The position numbers and the translations under genes are program-made. Under the pieces are notes generated by a model, which saw only the letters and a list, made by a program, of their open reading frames with translations, was not told the DNA's origin and made no database searches. From positions 1-13,309 of the forward strand of contig CAMYNC010000100.1 of the NCBI GenBank assembly GCA_947259685.1: a DNA stretch of 13,309 nt, given 5' to 3'. Shown here piece by piece: positions 7,311 through 13,309 of this stretch. Position 1 is the first letter of the stretch; each line of letters begins with the position of its first letter. The stretch comes from an uncultured Desulfuromonadales bacterium (GTDB lineage: Bacteria > Desulfobacterota > Desulfuromonadia > Desulfuromonadales > Geopsychrobacteraceae).

Positions 7311-7344
7311 AGGAGGGGAGAAGAAAAGGAAAGGGGGCGAGGAG
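7311..7344 (+). promoter_or_regulatory. Near all-purine leader with repeated Shine-Dalgarno-like runs
   Basis: Of the 34 bases between the predicted transcript start and the ATG at 7345, all but one (C at 7338) are purines. It contains a perfect AGGAGG (7311-7316), which is too far from the ATG to serve directly. AAGGGGG (7331-7337) is well spaced, and GGAG (7341-7344) touches the start. It probably gives an unstructured, strongly translated leader. Confidence 0.55.
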
Positions 7345-7530
7345 ATGTTAGCAGTCAGTCAATGGTGGAGTGCAGTGACCCAGCATGCCGGTCAGTGGAA
7401 CGCAGTGCAGTTCCTGAAAGATTCCTGGCTGTTCCTGCTCCTGCTGCTGCTCGGCGTCTGTGCCTTTGTCACCGCGGTGATCGTCGCTTATCCGGCGCTG
7501 GCGCACCTGGCGGCGAAATTCTTCCAGTGA
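7345..7530 (+). CDS. Small single-span membrane protein (61 aa), unknown
   Basis: I do not recognise a family. The N-terminal ~25 residues are polar and Trp/Gln-rich (QWWSAVTQHAGQWNAVQF). A hydrophobic helix runs from about residue 28 to 52, starting WLFLLLLLLGVCAF. The short tail ends LAAKFFQ. This fits a one-pass membrane protein rather than a secreted one, as there is no clear cleavage site. It is well supported as a real gene because it has an exact extended -10 promoter, a purine-rich leader with good ribosome sites, and an intrinsic terminator 33 nt after the stop. It lies 181 bp before the start of the CbcL-like cytochrome gene. A role as a small accessory subunit of that cytochrome is possible but is inference from position only. 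Confidence 0.65.
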   Translation: MLAVSQWWSAVTQHAGQWNAVQFLKDSWLFLLLLLLGVCAFVTAVIVAYPALAHLAAKFFQ

Positions 7531-7562
7531 GAAAGGCTGATCATCTGGTGAAGTTTATGCTC

Positions 7563-7592
7563 TGGCTACTGGAGAAGGTAGCCAGTTTTTTA
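7563..7592 (+). terminator. Intrinsic terminator after the small membrane protein gene
   Basis: CTGGCTAC (7563-7570) pairs perfectly with GTAGCCAG (7579-7586) across an 8-nt loop and is followed at once by six T residues (7587-7592). It is a standard rho-independent terminator. It separates the small gene from the cytochrome gene, unless read-through is regulated. Confidence 0.85.
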
Positions 7593-7615
7593 TTCGGTAA
7601 AATCTTCTTAACTGC

Positions 7616-7645
7616 TTGAAATAGTGTGGAAAAGTGTTATTTAAT
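7616..7645 (+). promoter_or_regulatory. Possible promoter of the CbcL-like cytochrome gene
   Basis: TTGAAA (7616-7621) and TTTAAT (7640-7645) are 18 bp apart in an AT-rich stretch following the terminator. Each is close to the sigma70 consensus, with a leader of about 60 nt. The match is modest, and AT-rich DNA gives chance hits. Confidence 0.35.
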
Positions 7646-7700
7646 TTAAATATGAAATGGGGTTGAAATTTTTGCGCACGAATGTTTGATTGGTTTCTCG

Positions 7701-7711
7701 AAGGGGGAGAG
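7701..7711 (+). promoter_or_regulatory. Ribosome binding site fixing the cytochrome start
   Basis: AAGGGGGAGAG directly precedes ATG 7712. An in-frame ATG at 7682 would place this Shine-Dalgarno sequence inside the gene, and it would put ten extra residues before an otherwise standard signal peptide. Confidence 0.7.
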
Positions 7712-9553
7712 ATGGCGACCCGGCTGCTGTTTGTTTTCGCCTTGCTGATCCTGCTCACTGCCAGCTTGCCTCACCCGTCGGCGGCGCAGACGCTTGCGGT
7801 CGATGCGCCGACCTGTCTGGAATGCCACAGCGATAGAATTGATCCTGCTGCATATGCCGCATCGGTGCATGGGCAAAATTCCTGCACCAGTTGCCACCGT
7901 GATCTGGTCGATCTCGTGGCCCATACCGAAGCGGGGCTGCAACCGGCTGCAGTCAACTGTGCCCCCTGCCATAAACAGATTGCCGCACTGCATGCAACCA
8001 GTGTTCACCAGCAGCAAGGGATCGGGTGTGTCGGCTGCCACAGCGCAATTCATCGGCAAGGGGCCTGGAAAAGGAACAAGCAGCCTGTCGTCAAAGCCTG
8101 CCTGCAGTGCCACGACAATAACGGTTATCGACGGTCGGTACATGGGCAGGCCCTGCTGGCAGGCAATAGCGATGCGCCTGGCTGCCACGATTGTCACAAG
8201 TTACATACCATCCAACCGCTGGCGGCTGTGGGCCCAAGGCAATCACGGGCACTGCATTCCGATGCCTGTATCCCCTGTCACAGCGATGAGCAGCTGATCG
8301 AGCGCAACCAATTGTCCGGCGGGGTGGTAAGCAGTTTTATCCGCAGTTACCACGGCAAGAACTACCGGCTCGGCTTCCCCGAAACTGCCGCCGGCTGCGC
8401 CGACTGCCACCGGGCGCACCTGGTTCTGCCGCAGGCGGACCCCGCCTCCAGCCTGCATGAAGACAATCTGGTCGCAACCTGTGCCAAGTGCCACACCAAG
8501 GCCACTCCGTTATTTGTGCAGTATTTTCCCCATGCCGATTATCACGATAGCGAGAGCTACCCACTGCTCTATTGGACCTACATCAGCATGACTGTGCTGC
8601 TGGTCTCTGTTTTCAGCGTCTTCTGGTTCCATTCGTTGCTCTGGATGTTCCGTGGCTTTGTTGAAACCCGTGAGAAGCTGGCTGCCCAGGCACGGGGTGA
8701 AGGGCATTTCGTGCCGCAGGGCAAAAAACAGTATCGGCGGTTCGGCAAGCAGCATATCTTTTTTCACCTGCTGGTGATCATCAGCTTCCTCGGCCTGTCC
8801 GTGACCGGCCTGCCGCTCAAGTTCAGCGATCAGGAATGGGCACAAATCACCATGACCTTCTTCGGTGGGGTACAGCTTGCAGGTTTGTTGCATCGTGCTT
8901 GCGCGGTCATCACCTTTTACTATTTTGTCGCTGCATTGCTGATGGGTTTCAATTTTCTCTTTATCAGCAAGAAGTTCGAGGGCAACTGGTGGCAGCGGCT
9001 GTTCGGCCCCGATTCCCTGATGCCGAATGCCCGCGATTCGCAGGATGCGCAGAAAATGGCGCGCTGGTTCTTCTTCAAAGGCCCCAAGCCGACCTTCGAG
9101 CGCTGGGCCTATTGGGAGAAGTTCGACTTTCTCGCCGTCTTCTGGGGGATGTTCGCCATCGGCGGCTCCGGGCTGATGCTCTGGTTCCCTGAGTTTTTCG
9201 GCCAGTTTCTGCCCGGCTGGATGTTCAATGTCGCGACCATCGTGCATTCCGACGAGGCGCTGCTGGCGACCGGCTTCATCTTCACCGTGCACTTCTTCAA
9301 CACCCACTTCCGGCCAGAGAAGTTTCCGATGGATTTCGTTATCTTCAACGGCCAGCTCTCTAAAGAGGAATTCATGGAAGAGCGGGCCGACCAATGGCAG
9401 CGTTATGAGAAGGCTGGGATCACCGAGCAGTTTGCGGTCGAAAAACCGAGCAGCGTTGCCTACGATTTTTTCTTCAAGGGATTCGGGTTTGTTGCGGTCT
9501 TTGCCGGCCTGGTGCTGGCGTTGCTGATGATCATCGCGTTTATTGGGGGTTAG
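7712..9553 (+). CDS. cbcL: CbcL-like inner-membrane cytochrome: nine-heme c domain fused to a b-type cytochrome
   Basis: The product has 613 residues. Residues 1-25 are a signal peptide (MATRLLFVFALLILL, ending near PSAA-Q). Nine CxxCH heme c motifs follow between residues 35 and 261: CLECH, CTSCH, CAPCH, CVGCH, CLQCH, CHDCH, CIPCH, CADCH and CAKCH. The C-terminal half has about six membrane helices with histidines suited to heme b ligation (FHSLLW, KQHIFFHLL, LLHRACAV, ATIVHSDEAL, FTVHFFNTHFRPEKFPMD). The last block is typical of HydC/FdnI/thiosulfate-reductase b-type subunits. The nine-heme-plus-b layout is that of Geobacter CbcL, a menaquinol oxidase passing electrons to periplasmic cytochromes and needed for low-potential acceptors. 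The c domain should face the periplasm. The start at 7712 is chosen over 7682 on ribosome site and signal peptide. Its stop abuts the stop of the convergent permease gene. Confidence 0.85.
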   Translation: MATRLLFVFALLILLTASLPHPSAAQTLAVDAPTCLECHSDRIDPAAYAASVHGQNSCTSCHRDLVDLVAHTEAGLQPAAVNCAPCHKQIAALHATSVHQQQGIGCVGCHSAIHRQGAWKRNKQPVVKACLQCHDNNGYRRSVHGQALLAGNSDAPGCHDCHKLHTIQPLAAVGPRQSRALHSDACIPCHSDEQLIERNQLSGGVVSSFIRSYHGKNYRLGFPETAAGCADCHRAHLVLPQADPASSLHEDNLVATCAKCHTKATPLFVQYFPHADYHDSESYPLLYWTYISMTVLLVSVFSVFWFHSLLWMFRGFVETREKLAAQARGEGHFVPQGKKQYRRFGKQHIFFHLLVIISFLGLSVTGLPLKFSDQEWAQITMTFFGGVQLAGLLHRACAVITFYYFVAALLMGFNFLFISKKFEGNWWQRLFGPDSLMPNARDSQDAQKMARWFFFKGPKPTFERWAYWEKFDFLAVFWGMFAIGGSGLMLWFPEFFGQFLPGWMFNVATIVHSDEALLATGFIFTVHFFNTHFRPEKFPMDFVIFNGQLSKEEFMEERADQWQRYEKAGITEQFAVEKPSSVAYDFFFKGFGFVAVFAGLVLALLMIIAFIGG

Positions 9554-10057
9554 TCACAACCGCGATCGCTCCATCAGCGCCTCAACCAGCAACCCAGTCG
9601 GGATCGCCAGGGCGATGGTTACAACGGCCCGGCCGATGGAAAATGGCCAGCCGAGAAAGCCGACCTCAATCGGGATCATCTGCAGCTTGACCGCATAACT
9701 GGTCAGCACAATCGTTATCACCGCCCAGCGTGCCCCCTGCTTGTGGATGCTCATCAGCAGCGGAAAGATAATGTAAGCCGGGCCGATCAGCAAGGTGCCG
9801 CACAGCGCCGCAATCAGCAGCCCTTTGAGCCCCCCTTCCCGTCCCAGCAGCCGGACAATCAAATCACGGCTGATCCAGACCTGCAGCAGGCCGACCAGGC
9901 CGAACACCGCAACCACCAGCAACAACACCGAGGCAAAGGTCGTCGCACCGATCTCCAGCGCCCTGCCGGCCCGCTCCGGCGCCGCGATAAACGCCCAAAG
10001 GTAAAGCCCAACTGTCAACAGCAGCAACCATTGACTACGAATCAGGGTGCGGATCAT
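9554..10057 (-). CDS. Half-size permease B
   Basis: This 167-residue integral membrane protein has about five hydrophobic segments: QWLLLLTVGLYLWAF, FASVLLLVVAVFGLVGLLQV, GLLIAALCGTLLIGPAYIIF, WAVITIVLTSYAVKLQMIP and VVTIALAIPTGLLVEAL. It is a diverged copy of the gene just upstream (permease A). Both share VA-x-FGLVGL-x-Q, then LLG, then GLLI-x8-IGP followed by xPL. The size and pattern resemble half of a predicted permease of the COG0701/ArsP_1 class, but the Cys-rich signature of many full-length members is missing. Its ATG overlaps the stop of permease A by 4 nt, and its own ribosome site is weak, so translational coupling is likely. Substrate unknown. The stop codon lies immediately beside the stop of the cytochrome gene. 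Confidence 0.7.
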   Translation of the reverse strand: MIRTLIRSQWLLLLTVGLYLWAFIAAPERAGRALEIGATTFASVLLLVVAVFGLVGLLQVWISRDLIVRLLGREGGLKGLLIAALCGTLLIGPAYIIFPLLMSIHKQGARWAVITIVLTSYAVKLQMIPIEVGFLGWPFSIGRAVVTIALAIPTGLLVEALMERSRL

Positions 10058-10536
10058 AGCAGCAAGCCCAACAGCAGGCCGCAGAGCATGGCGGCAACAA
10101 AACTGATGCCGTTGCGCAGCAGGGCGAAGCGGCTGCCGAACACCTGCGCCTCAAACGGCAGGGTGATGATGCCGACCGAGATCCAGCTGAGGATAAAGGC
10201 GGCGATCGCCGGCGGCCAGGCCCCGGCTTCAAGCAGCGATCCGGCCAATGGATAGGCCGCCAGCGGTGGACCGATAGCGATCGCCCCGGCGGCGGAACCG
10301 ATCAGCAAGCCCAGCAGCCCGCTCGATTCGCCCAGCCAACGGCTGACCAGCTGGGGTGGCAGAAATTCCTGAAACAGCCCGACCAGGCCGAAGATCGCCA
10401 CCAGCAGAGGCAGCAGCTTCAGCAGCGCCTGGCCGGCGATCTGCAGCGACTGCCGGGTTTTCGGTCGGTCGACGAAAAGAAAAAACAGATAGGCGCTGCC
10501 GATCAGCAGCAGGTAGATGAGGCCAACAGAGATCAT
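10054..10536 (-). CDS. Half-size permease A
   Basis: The 160-residue membrane protein starts at ATG 10536 ([20 protein letters not shown]). About five hydrophobic segments follow, including [58 protein letters not shown] and [17 protein letters not shown]. The frame stays open far upstream, but that part lies antisense to the rubrerythrin gene and its promoter and is not coding. No good Shine-Dalgarno precedes ATG 10536, so the start is the least certain point. Together with permease B it probably forms a heterodimer equal to one full-length predicted permease (COG0701-like). The pair is divergent from rubrerythrin. No ligand or metal site points to a substrate. Confidence 0.7.
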   Translation of the reverse strand: MISVGLIYLLLIGSAYLFFLFVDRPKTRQSLQIAGQALLKLLPLLVAIFGLVGLFQEFLPPQLVSRWLGESSGLLGLLIGSAAGAIAIGPPLAAYPLAGSLLEAGAWPPAIAAFILSWISVGIITLPFEAQVFGSRFALLRNGISFVAAMLCGLLLGLLL

Positions 10537-10612
10537 TTTTTGGTCCGAAGAGTTGTTGAATACTGCTTTGTAGACTATCCTATTTCGGCTGCTAGCGCAG
10601 AAGAAATGTTTC

Positions 10613-10640
10613 TTGACAGGGTTTGGCAGACCTGTATAAT
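10613..10640 (+). promoter_or_regulatory. Near-perfect sigma70 promoter of rubrerythrin
   Basis: TTGACA (10613-10618) and TATAAT (10635-10640) are both exact consensus hexamers with a 16-bp spacer. Transcription would start near 10647, leaving a leader of about 45 nt. Such a strong core promoter suggests high expression unless it is repressed. Confidence 0.85.
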
Positions 10641-10643
10641 CGT

Positions 10644-10656
10644 GACCGATTTGGTC
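10644..10656. repeat. Short inverted repeat at the rubrerythrin transcript start
   Basis: GACC (10644-10647), then GATTT, then GGTC (10653-10656) forms a 4-bp-arm inverted repeat over the predicted +1 position. It is too short to be decisive. It is noted as a possible operator because the core promoter is otherwise full consensus. Confidence 0.25.
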
Positions 10657-10678
10657 GTTAATCAACCTGGAAAAACAA

Positions 10679-10684
10679 AAGGAG
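10679..10684 (+). promoter_or_regulatory. Ribosome binding site fixing the rubrerythrin start
   Basis: AAGGAG lies 8 nt before ATG 10693. The frame is open back to GTG/ATG-like codons near 10540, but those lie upstream of the consensus promoter and would not be transcribed from it. Confidence 0.8.
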
Positions 10685-10692
10685 TGGAGCCG

Positions 10693-11244
10693 ATGCAGAA
10701 ATTTGTTTGTACGATTTGTGGTTATGTTCATGAGGGGAGCTGTGCTCCGGAAGCCTGCCCGCAGTGCAGCGCTCCGGCGTCGAAATTTCAGCAGCAGGAT
10801 GCAACCGCCGCCCTGCAGTGGGCCGATGAGCACCGCATCGGTGTGGCCAAGGATGTCGATCCGGAAATCATCGAGGGTCTGAAGATGAACTTCACCGGCG
10901 AGTGCACCGAAGTCGGCATGTACCTGGCCATGAGCCGTCAGGCCGAGCGCGAAGGCTACCCGGAGATCGGCGAAGCCTACAAGCGAATCGCTTGGGAAGA
11001 AGCCGAGCACGCCGCCAAATTCGCCGAGCTGCTGGGTGACGTTCTGGTCGCCGACACCAAGGCCAACCTGCAGGCCCGCGTCGACGCCGAGCATGGCGCC
11101 TGCCAGGGCAAAAAAGACTTGGCCACCAAGGCCAAGCAGCTCAACCTGGATGCAATCCATGACACCGTCCACGAAATGTGCAAGGACGAAGCCCGTCACG
11201 GCGCGGCCTTCGCCGGGCTGCTGAAGCGCTACTTCGACAAATAA
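10693..11244 (+). CDS. Rubrerythrin, N-terminal rubredoxin ('reverse') type; NADH peroxidase-like
   Basis: The product has 183 residues. A rubredoxin-like iron site comes first (Cys6-x2-Cys9 and Cys22-x2-Cys25), then a four-helix diiron domain. This is the reverse of classical rubrerythrin order. Likely diiron ligands include Glu70 or Glu73 (GECTEVGMY), Glu103-x2-His106 (EEAEH) and, in the second half, the AEHGA and DEARHG motifs. The C-terminal run [20 protein letters not shown] is typical of proteins annotated as rubrerythrin or NADH peroxidase in strict anaerobes. Its role is to reduce hydrogen peroxide in the cytoplasm with electrons from NAD(P)H via other redox proteins. It is monocistronic, with a consensus promoter and a strong terminator. 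The redox partner is not encoded in the window. Confidence 0.92.
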   Translation: MQKFVCTICGYVHEGSCAPEACPQCSAPASKFQQQDATAALQWADEHRIGVAKDVDPEIIEGLKMNFTGECTEVGMYLAMSRQAEREGYPEIGEAYKRIAWEEAEHAAKFAELLGDVLVADTKANLQARVDAEHGACQGKKDLATKAKQLNLDAIHDTVHEMCKDEARHGAAFAGLLKRYFDK

Positions 11245-11258
11245 GATTCAGCCGGATA

Positions 11259-11300
11259 AAACAACAAAGGCCTCTCGGAAACGGGGGGCCTTTGTTGTTT
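11259..11300 (+). terminator. Rubrerythrin terminator
   Basis: AAACAACAAAGGCC (11259-11272) pairs perfectly with GGCCTTTGTTGTTT (11287-11300) around a 14-nt loop, starting 14 nt after the stop codon. The T-rich right arm acts as the U-tract. The symmetric A-rich left arm could allow termination in both directions. Confidence 0.85.
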
Positions 11301-11428
11301 GGAGTCGACCTCTTTAGCCGATCTGATCCGTGTTTCCGCGTTAAAAATCTGCTATGTGGTAAGCTATTTTTGATCGAGGTTTTTGATGAAGGCTTGAACG
11401 CGCCCGCAAATCGAAAGCGGAACTCCTG

Positions 11429-12214
11429 ATGGATCTGAACCTGACGGGAAAAATTGCCCTGGTGGCCGCCTCAAGCAAAGGGCTCGGCAAGGCGATAGCC
11501 TCTCAGCTTGCTGCCGAAGGTTGTCATGTGATGCTGACCAGCCGTAATGTCGAGCAGCTTGCCAGTGCCAAGCATGAAGTGCAGGCTGGGGTTGAAGGGC
11601 GGGTCGATTGTTACCCTTGCGACCTTGTCAGTAGCGATGATATTCAGGCGCTGGTAGCGGCAACCCGCAAACGGCTTGGCAAAATCGATATCCTGATCAA
11701 CAATGCAGGCGGACCGCCCGGCGGCGGTTTCGAGCAGCAAGATGATGCTGCCTGGCAGGCGGCTTTTGAGTTGAATCTGCTCAGCTATGTGCGCTTGATT
11801 CGTGAGGTCTTGCCGGACTTGAAGCTGCGCGGTGGGCGGATTATAAATATCGCCTCATCTTCCATCAAACAGCCGATCCCAGGTTTGATTCTTTCCAATG
11901 TTTTTCGCATGGGAGTTCTCGGCTTGAGCAAAAGTTTAGCCGAGGAGCTTGCTCCCGATAACATCCTGGTCACGACCGTGGCACCTGGACGCATCGCCAC
12001 CGACCGGACCGCCTATCTCGATCAACTCAAGGCCGATAAGCGCGGTATCAACCGACAGCAGGTGGTTACTGAAGCGCTGCGGAATATCCCTCTGGCCCGC
12101 TATGGGGACCCGGAGGAGTTTGCCAGAGTGGTCTGTTTCCTGGCCTCTGACGCCTGCTCTTATGTCACCGGGAGTACCATTATGGTCGATGGGGGGATGG
12201 TCAGAGGGTATTGA
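11429..12214 (+). CDS. SDR-family protein with atypical cofactor and active-site motifs
   Basis: The product has 261 residues, the classical SDR length. The Rossmann fold is recognisable: KIALVAASSKGLGKAIA, then DILINNAGGPPGGG (NNAG motif) and a C-terminal LASDACSYVTGSTIMVDGG block. These suggest an oxoacyl-ACP-reductase-like protein. Two hallmarks are altered. The TGxxxGxG nucleotide motif reads AASSKGLG, losing its first Gly. The catalytic Tyr-x3-Lys position reads SNVFR, so both Tyr and Lys are missing after the Ser block NIASSS. This matches a known SDR-like subgroup (BKR_like_SDR_like) with an imperfect tetrad. Whether it is a reductase, another enzyme or a binding protein is open. It appears to be transcribed alone. 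The ribosome site is weak (GCGGAAC, about 8 nt upstream). Confidence 0.85.
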   Translation: MDLNLTGKIALVAASSKGLGKAIASQLAAEGCHVMLTSRNVEQLASAKHEVQAGVEGRVDCYPCDLVSSDDIQALVAATRKRLGKIDILINNAGGPPGGGFEQQDDAAWQAAFELNLLSYVRLIREVLPDLKLRGGRIINIASSSIKQPIPGLILSNVFRMGVLGLSKSLAEELAPDNILVTTVAPGRIATDRTAYLDQLKADKRGINRQQVVTEALRNIPLARYGDPEEFARVVCFLASDACSYVTGSTIMVDGGMVRGY

Positions 12215-12408
12215 TCTGTGCTGCTGCGGCGTCAACCAGGAACATTTCAGAAGAGCCAGAACTTGCAACTTCAAATATCTCCAGTAGAGTTAATGGGCAG
12301 GTAAAAACTATTAGAGTCCAGCTAGTTAGGGGGTTGGCGGCTTTGCCACTGCCCTGAGTGGGGCGGTTGATATTCTGATCAATTCCATCGATCTGAGGAG
12401 ATGAAGAG
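12215..12408 (+). other. Intergenic region ahead of the TAXI receptor gene
   Basis: In this 194-bp gap I see a small hairpin, CCACT-GCCCTG-AGTGG (12346-12361), without a T-tract. There is no convincing promoter, no riboswitch consensus and no credible ORF. A three-codon ATG-AAG-AGA-TGA (12401-12412) overlaps the start of the next gene and is probably chance. Confidence 0.4.
12395..12400 (+). promoter_or_regulatory. Ribosome binding site of the TAXI receptor gene
   Basis: GAGGAG lies 8 nt before ATG 12409. A second ATG follows at 12412, with less suitable spacing, so the first Met is preferred. Confidence 0.7.
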
Positions 12409-13309
12409 ATGATGCGATTCAAGCTGTGTACGGTTCTGGTAGCTGCATTGATGTTGTTGGGCGGGCCTTTTGCTGAGGTTGACGCTGCCGAAGAGCGCAA
12501 CTATCTGCTGGCGACTGCTTCCACTGGTGGGACTTACTACCCGGTCGGGGTCGCTCTGTCAACTCTGGTCAAGGTCAAGCTGCAGCCGAAGCAGAAAATC
12601 GGCATGTCGGCGATCAACTCAGCCGGTTCCGGTGAAAACATTAAGTTATTGCGTGACAATGAGGTGCAGTTTGCCATCCTTCAGGGGCTCTACGGGTCCT
12701 ACGCTTGGCAGGGTACCGGGCCGATTGCCAGTGCCGGACCACAAAAACAGCTGCGGGCGGTGACCATGCTCTGGCAGAATGTCGAACACTTCACGATCAA
12801 TAAGAAGTTTGCCAAAACCGGCACTGTGTCTGATCTGGTCGGCATGAAAGGTCAGTCGATGGCGCTTGGCAAAAAGAACTCCGGAACCCTCGGCTCCAAC
12901 ACTGTGCTGCTCGGCAACCTGGGGGTTGACGTGGAGAAGGATTATAACCTGGTCTATGTCGGTTACGGGCCCTCGGCTGACGCCCTGCAGAACGGTCAAG
13001 TGGCCGGCATGGGCACCCCGGCGGGAGCGCCCGTCAGTGCGGTCACCAAGGCAATTGCAAATATGGGAGAGGATATTGCCGTACTCGATTTCACCGATGA
13101 GCAGCTGCAGCAGGCCGATGGCGGCAAGGAGCTTTGGACCCGCTACGTCGTTTCGGCCGGAACCTATCCCGGGCAGACTAAGGATATCAAGACCATCGCC
13201 CAGCCGAATTTTCTGGCTGCCCGGGCTGATGTCGATGAAGATGCGGTCTACCAGATTACCAAGGCCGTCTACGAGAACCTGCCTTTTTTGAACGCCATTC
13301 ACGGCGCCA
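12409..13309 (+). CDS. TAXI-family TRAP transporter solute receptor (3' end outside window)
   Basis: About 300 codons are visible and the frame is still open at the window end. The N-terminus is a signal peptide (MMRFKLCTVLVAALMLLGG, cleavage near DAAEE), so the mature protein is periplasmic. The mature start YLLATASTGGTYYPVGVAL is the signature of TAXI receptors. NSAGSGENIKLLRDNEVQFAILQG, LVGMKGQSMALGKKNSGT and the VGYGPSADALQNGQVAG segment also fit the family. TAXI receptors capture small organic acids, often glutamate-like or C4-dicarboxylate-like, for a fused DctQM-type membrane protein, normally encoded next door. That partner would lie beyond the window. The ligand cannot be predicted. 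It lies 194 bp after the SDR gene and is probably a separate transcript. Confidence 0.9.
   Translation, partial: MMRFKLCTVLVAALMLLGGPFAEVDAAEERNYLLATASTGGTYYPVGVALSTLVKVKLQPKQKIGMSAINSAGSGENIKLLRDNEVQFAILQGLYGSYAWQGTGPIASAGPQKQLRAVTMLWQNVEHFTINKKFAKTGTVSDLVGMKGQSMALGKKNSGTLGSNTVLLGNLGVDVEKDYNLVYVGYGPSADALQNGQVAGMGTPAGAPVSAVTKAIANMGEDIAVLDFTDEQLQQADGGKELWTRYVVSAGTYPGQTKDIKTIAQPNFLAARADVDEDAVYQITKAVYENLPFLNAIHGA

Noticed and set aside
7682..7711. Upstream ATG for the cytochrome gene
   Set aside because: It would put ten residues before a standard signal peptide and bury the strong ribosome site at 7701-7711.
8510..9394. Minus-strand open frame of 294 codons inside the cytochrome gene
   Set aside because: It is antisense to the conserved heme-b domain. 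The translated product is low-complexity in Glu/Gln/His and is not protein-like.
10540..10692. N-terminal extension of rubrerythrin by 51 codons
   Set aside because: It lies upstream of, and across, the consensus promoter. AAGGAG and the rubredoxin motif place the start at 10693.
10537..11199. Long 5' extension of permease A antisense to rubrerythrin
   Set aside because: The extension is complementary to conserved rubrerythrin codons and the promoter. The membrane protein begins naturally at ATG 10536.
12346..12361. Hairpin CCACT-GCCCTG-AGTGG as a terminator of the SDR gene
   Set aside because: The stem is only 5 bp with no T-tract and lies over 130 bp after the stop codon.
12401..12412. 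Three-codon leader ORF (ATG AAG AGA TGA) overlapping the TAXI gene start
   Set aside because: It is too short for confidence and starts directly after GAGGAG with no spacing. It is best explained by chance in a purine-rich ribosome site.

Overview
The window looks like chromosomal DNA from a Gram-negative anaerobe of the Desulfuromonadia (Geobacter/Desulfuromonas/Pelobacter-like). This is inferred from gene content, not from a database match. The pointers are a nine-heme c-type cytochrome fused to a b-type membrane cytochrome (CbcL type), a molybdopterin formate dehydrogenase with sulfhydrogenase-like flavin and iron-sulfur partners, an N-terminal-rubredoxin ('reverse') rubrerythrin, an outer-membrane lipocalin and a TAXI-type TRAP solute receptor. 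There is no phage, IS element, CRISPR array, tRNA or rRNA. Most of it reads as ordinary housekeeping and energy-metabolism DNA.

Layout. (1) 1-817, plus strand: the 3' end of a DUF2867 protein, overlapping by 4 nt a Blc-type lipocalin gene. (2) 893-4745, minus strand: a tight three-gene operon in transcription order FAD/NAD(P)-binding 2Fe-2S protein, formate dehydrogenase alpha subunit, dicluster 4Fe-4S protein. The genes overlap by 4 and 7 nt. A candidate promoter overlaps a 7-bp inverted repeat. (3) 4863-5246, minus: a DUF2780 protein followed by a strong hairpin. (4) 5491-7242, plus: a B12-binding/radical SAM protein. (5) 7345-7530, plus: a 61-residue single-span membrane protein with its own extended -10 promoter, a nearly all-purine leader and an intrinsic terminator. 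(6) 7712-9553, plus: the CbcL-like cytochrome. (7) 9554-10536, minus: two overlapping paralogous half-size permease genes. The end of this pair abuts the end of the cytochrome gene with no gap. (8) 10693-11244, plus: rubrerythrin, with a near-perfect sigma70 promoter and a 14-bp-stem terminator. (9) 11429-12214, plus: a short-chain dehydrogenase-like protein lacking the usual catalytic Tyr-x3-Lys. (10) 12409 to the window end, plus: a TAXI TRAP periplasmic receptor, cut by the window edge.

How they may work together. The formate dehydrogenase trio probably couples formate/CO2 to NAD(P)H in the cytoplasm. The CbcL-like protein would take menaquinol electrons into periplasmic cytochromes for low-potential respiration. 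Rubrerythrin would remove peroxide. The most interesting points are the formate dehydrogenase-sulfhydrogenase-type assembly and its candidate operator, the small membrane protein ahead of the cytochrome, the split permease pair and the degenerate SDR active site. I did not find a convincing wholly new system. Proposed novelties are modest and marked as inference.
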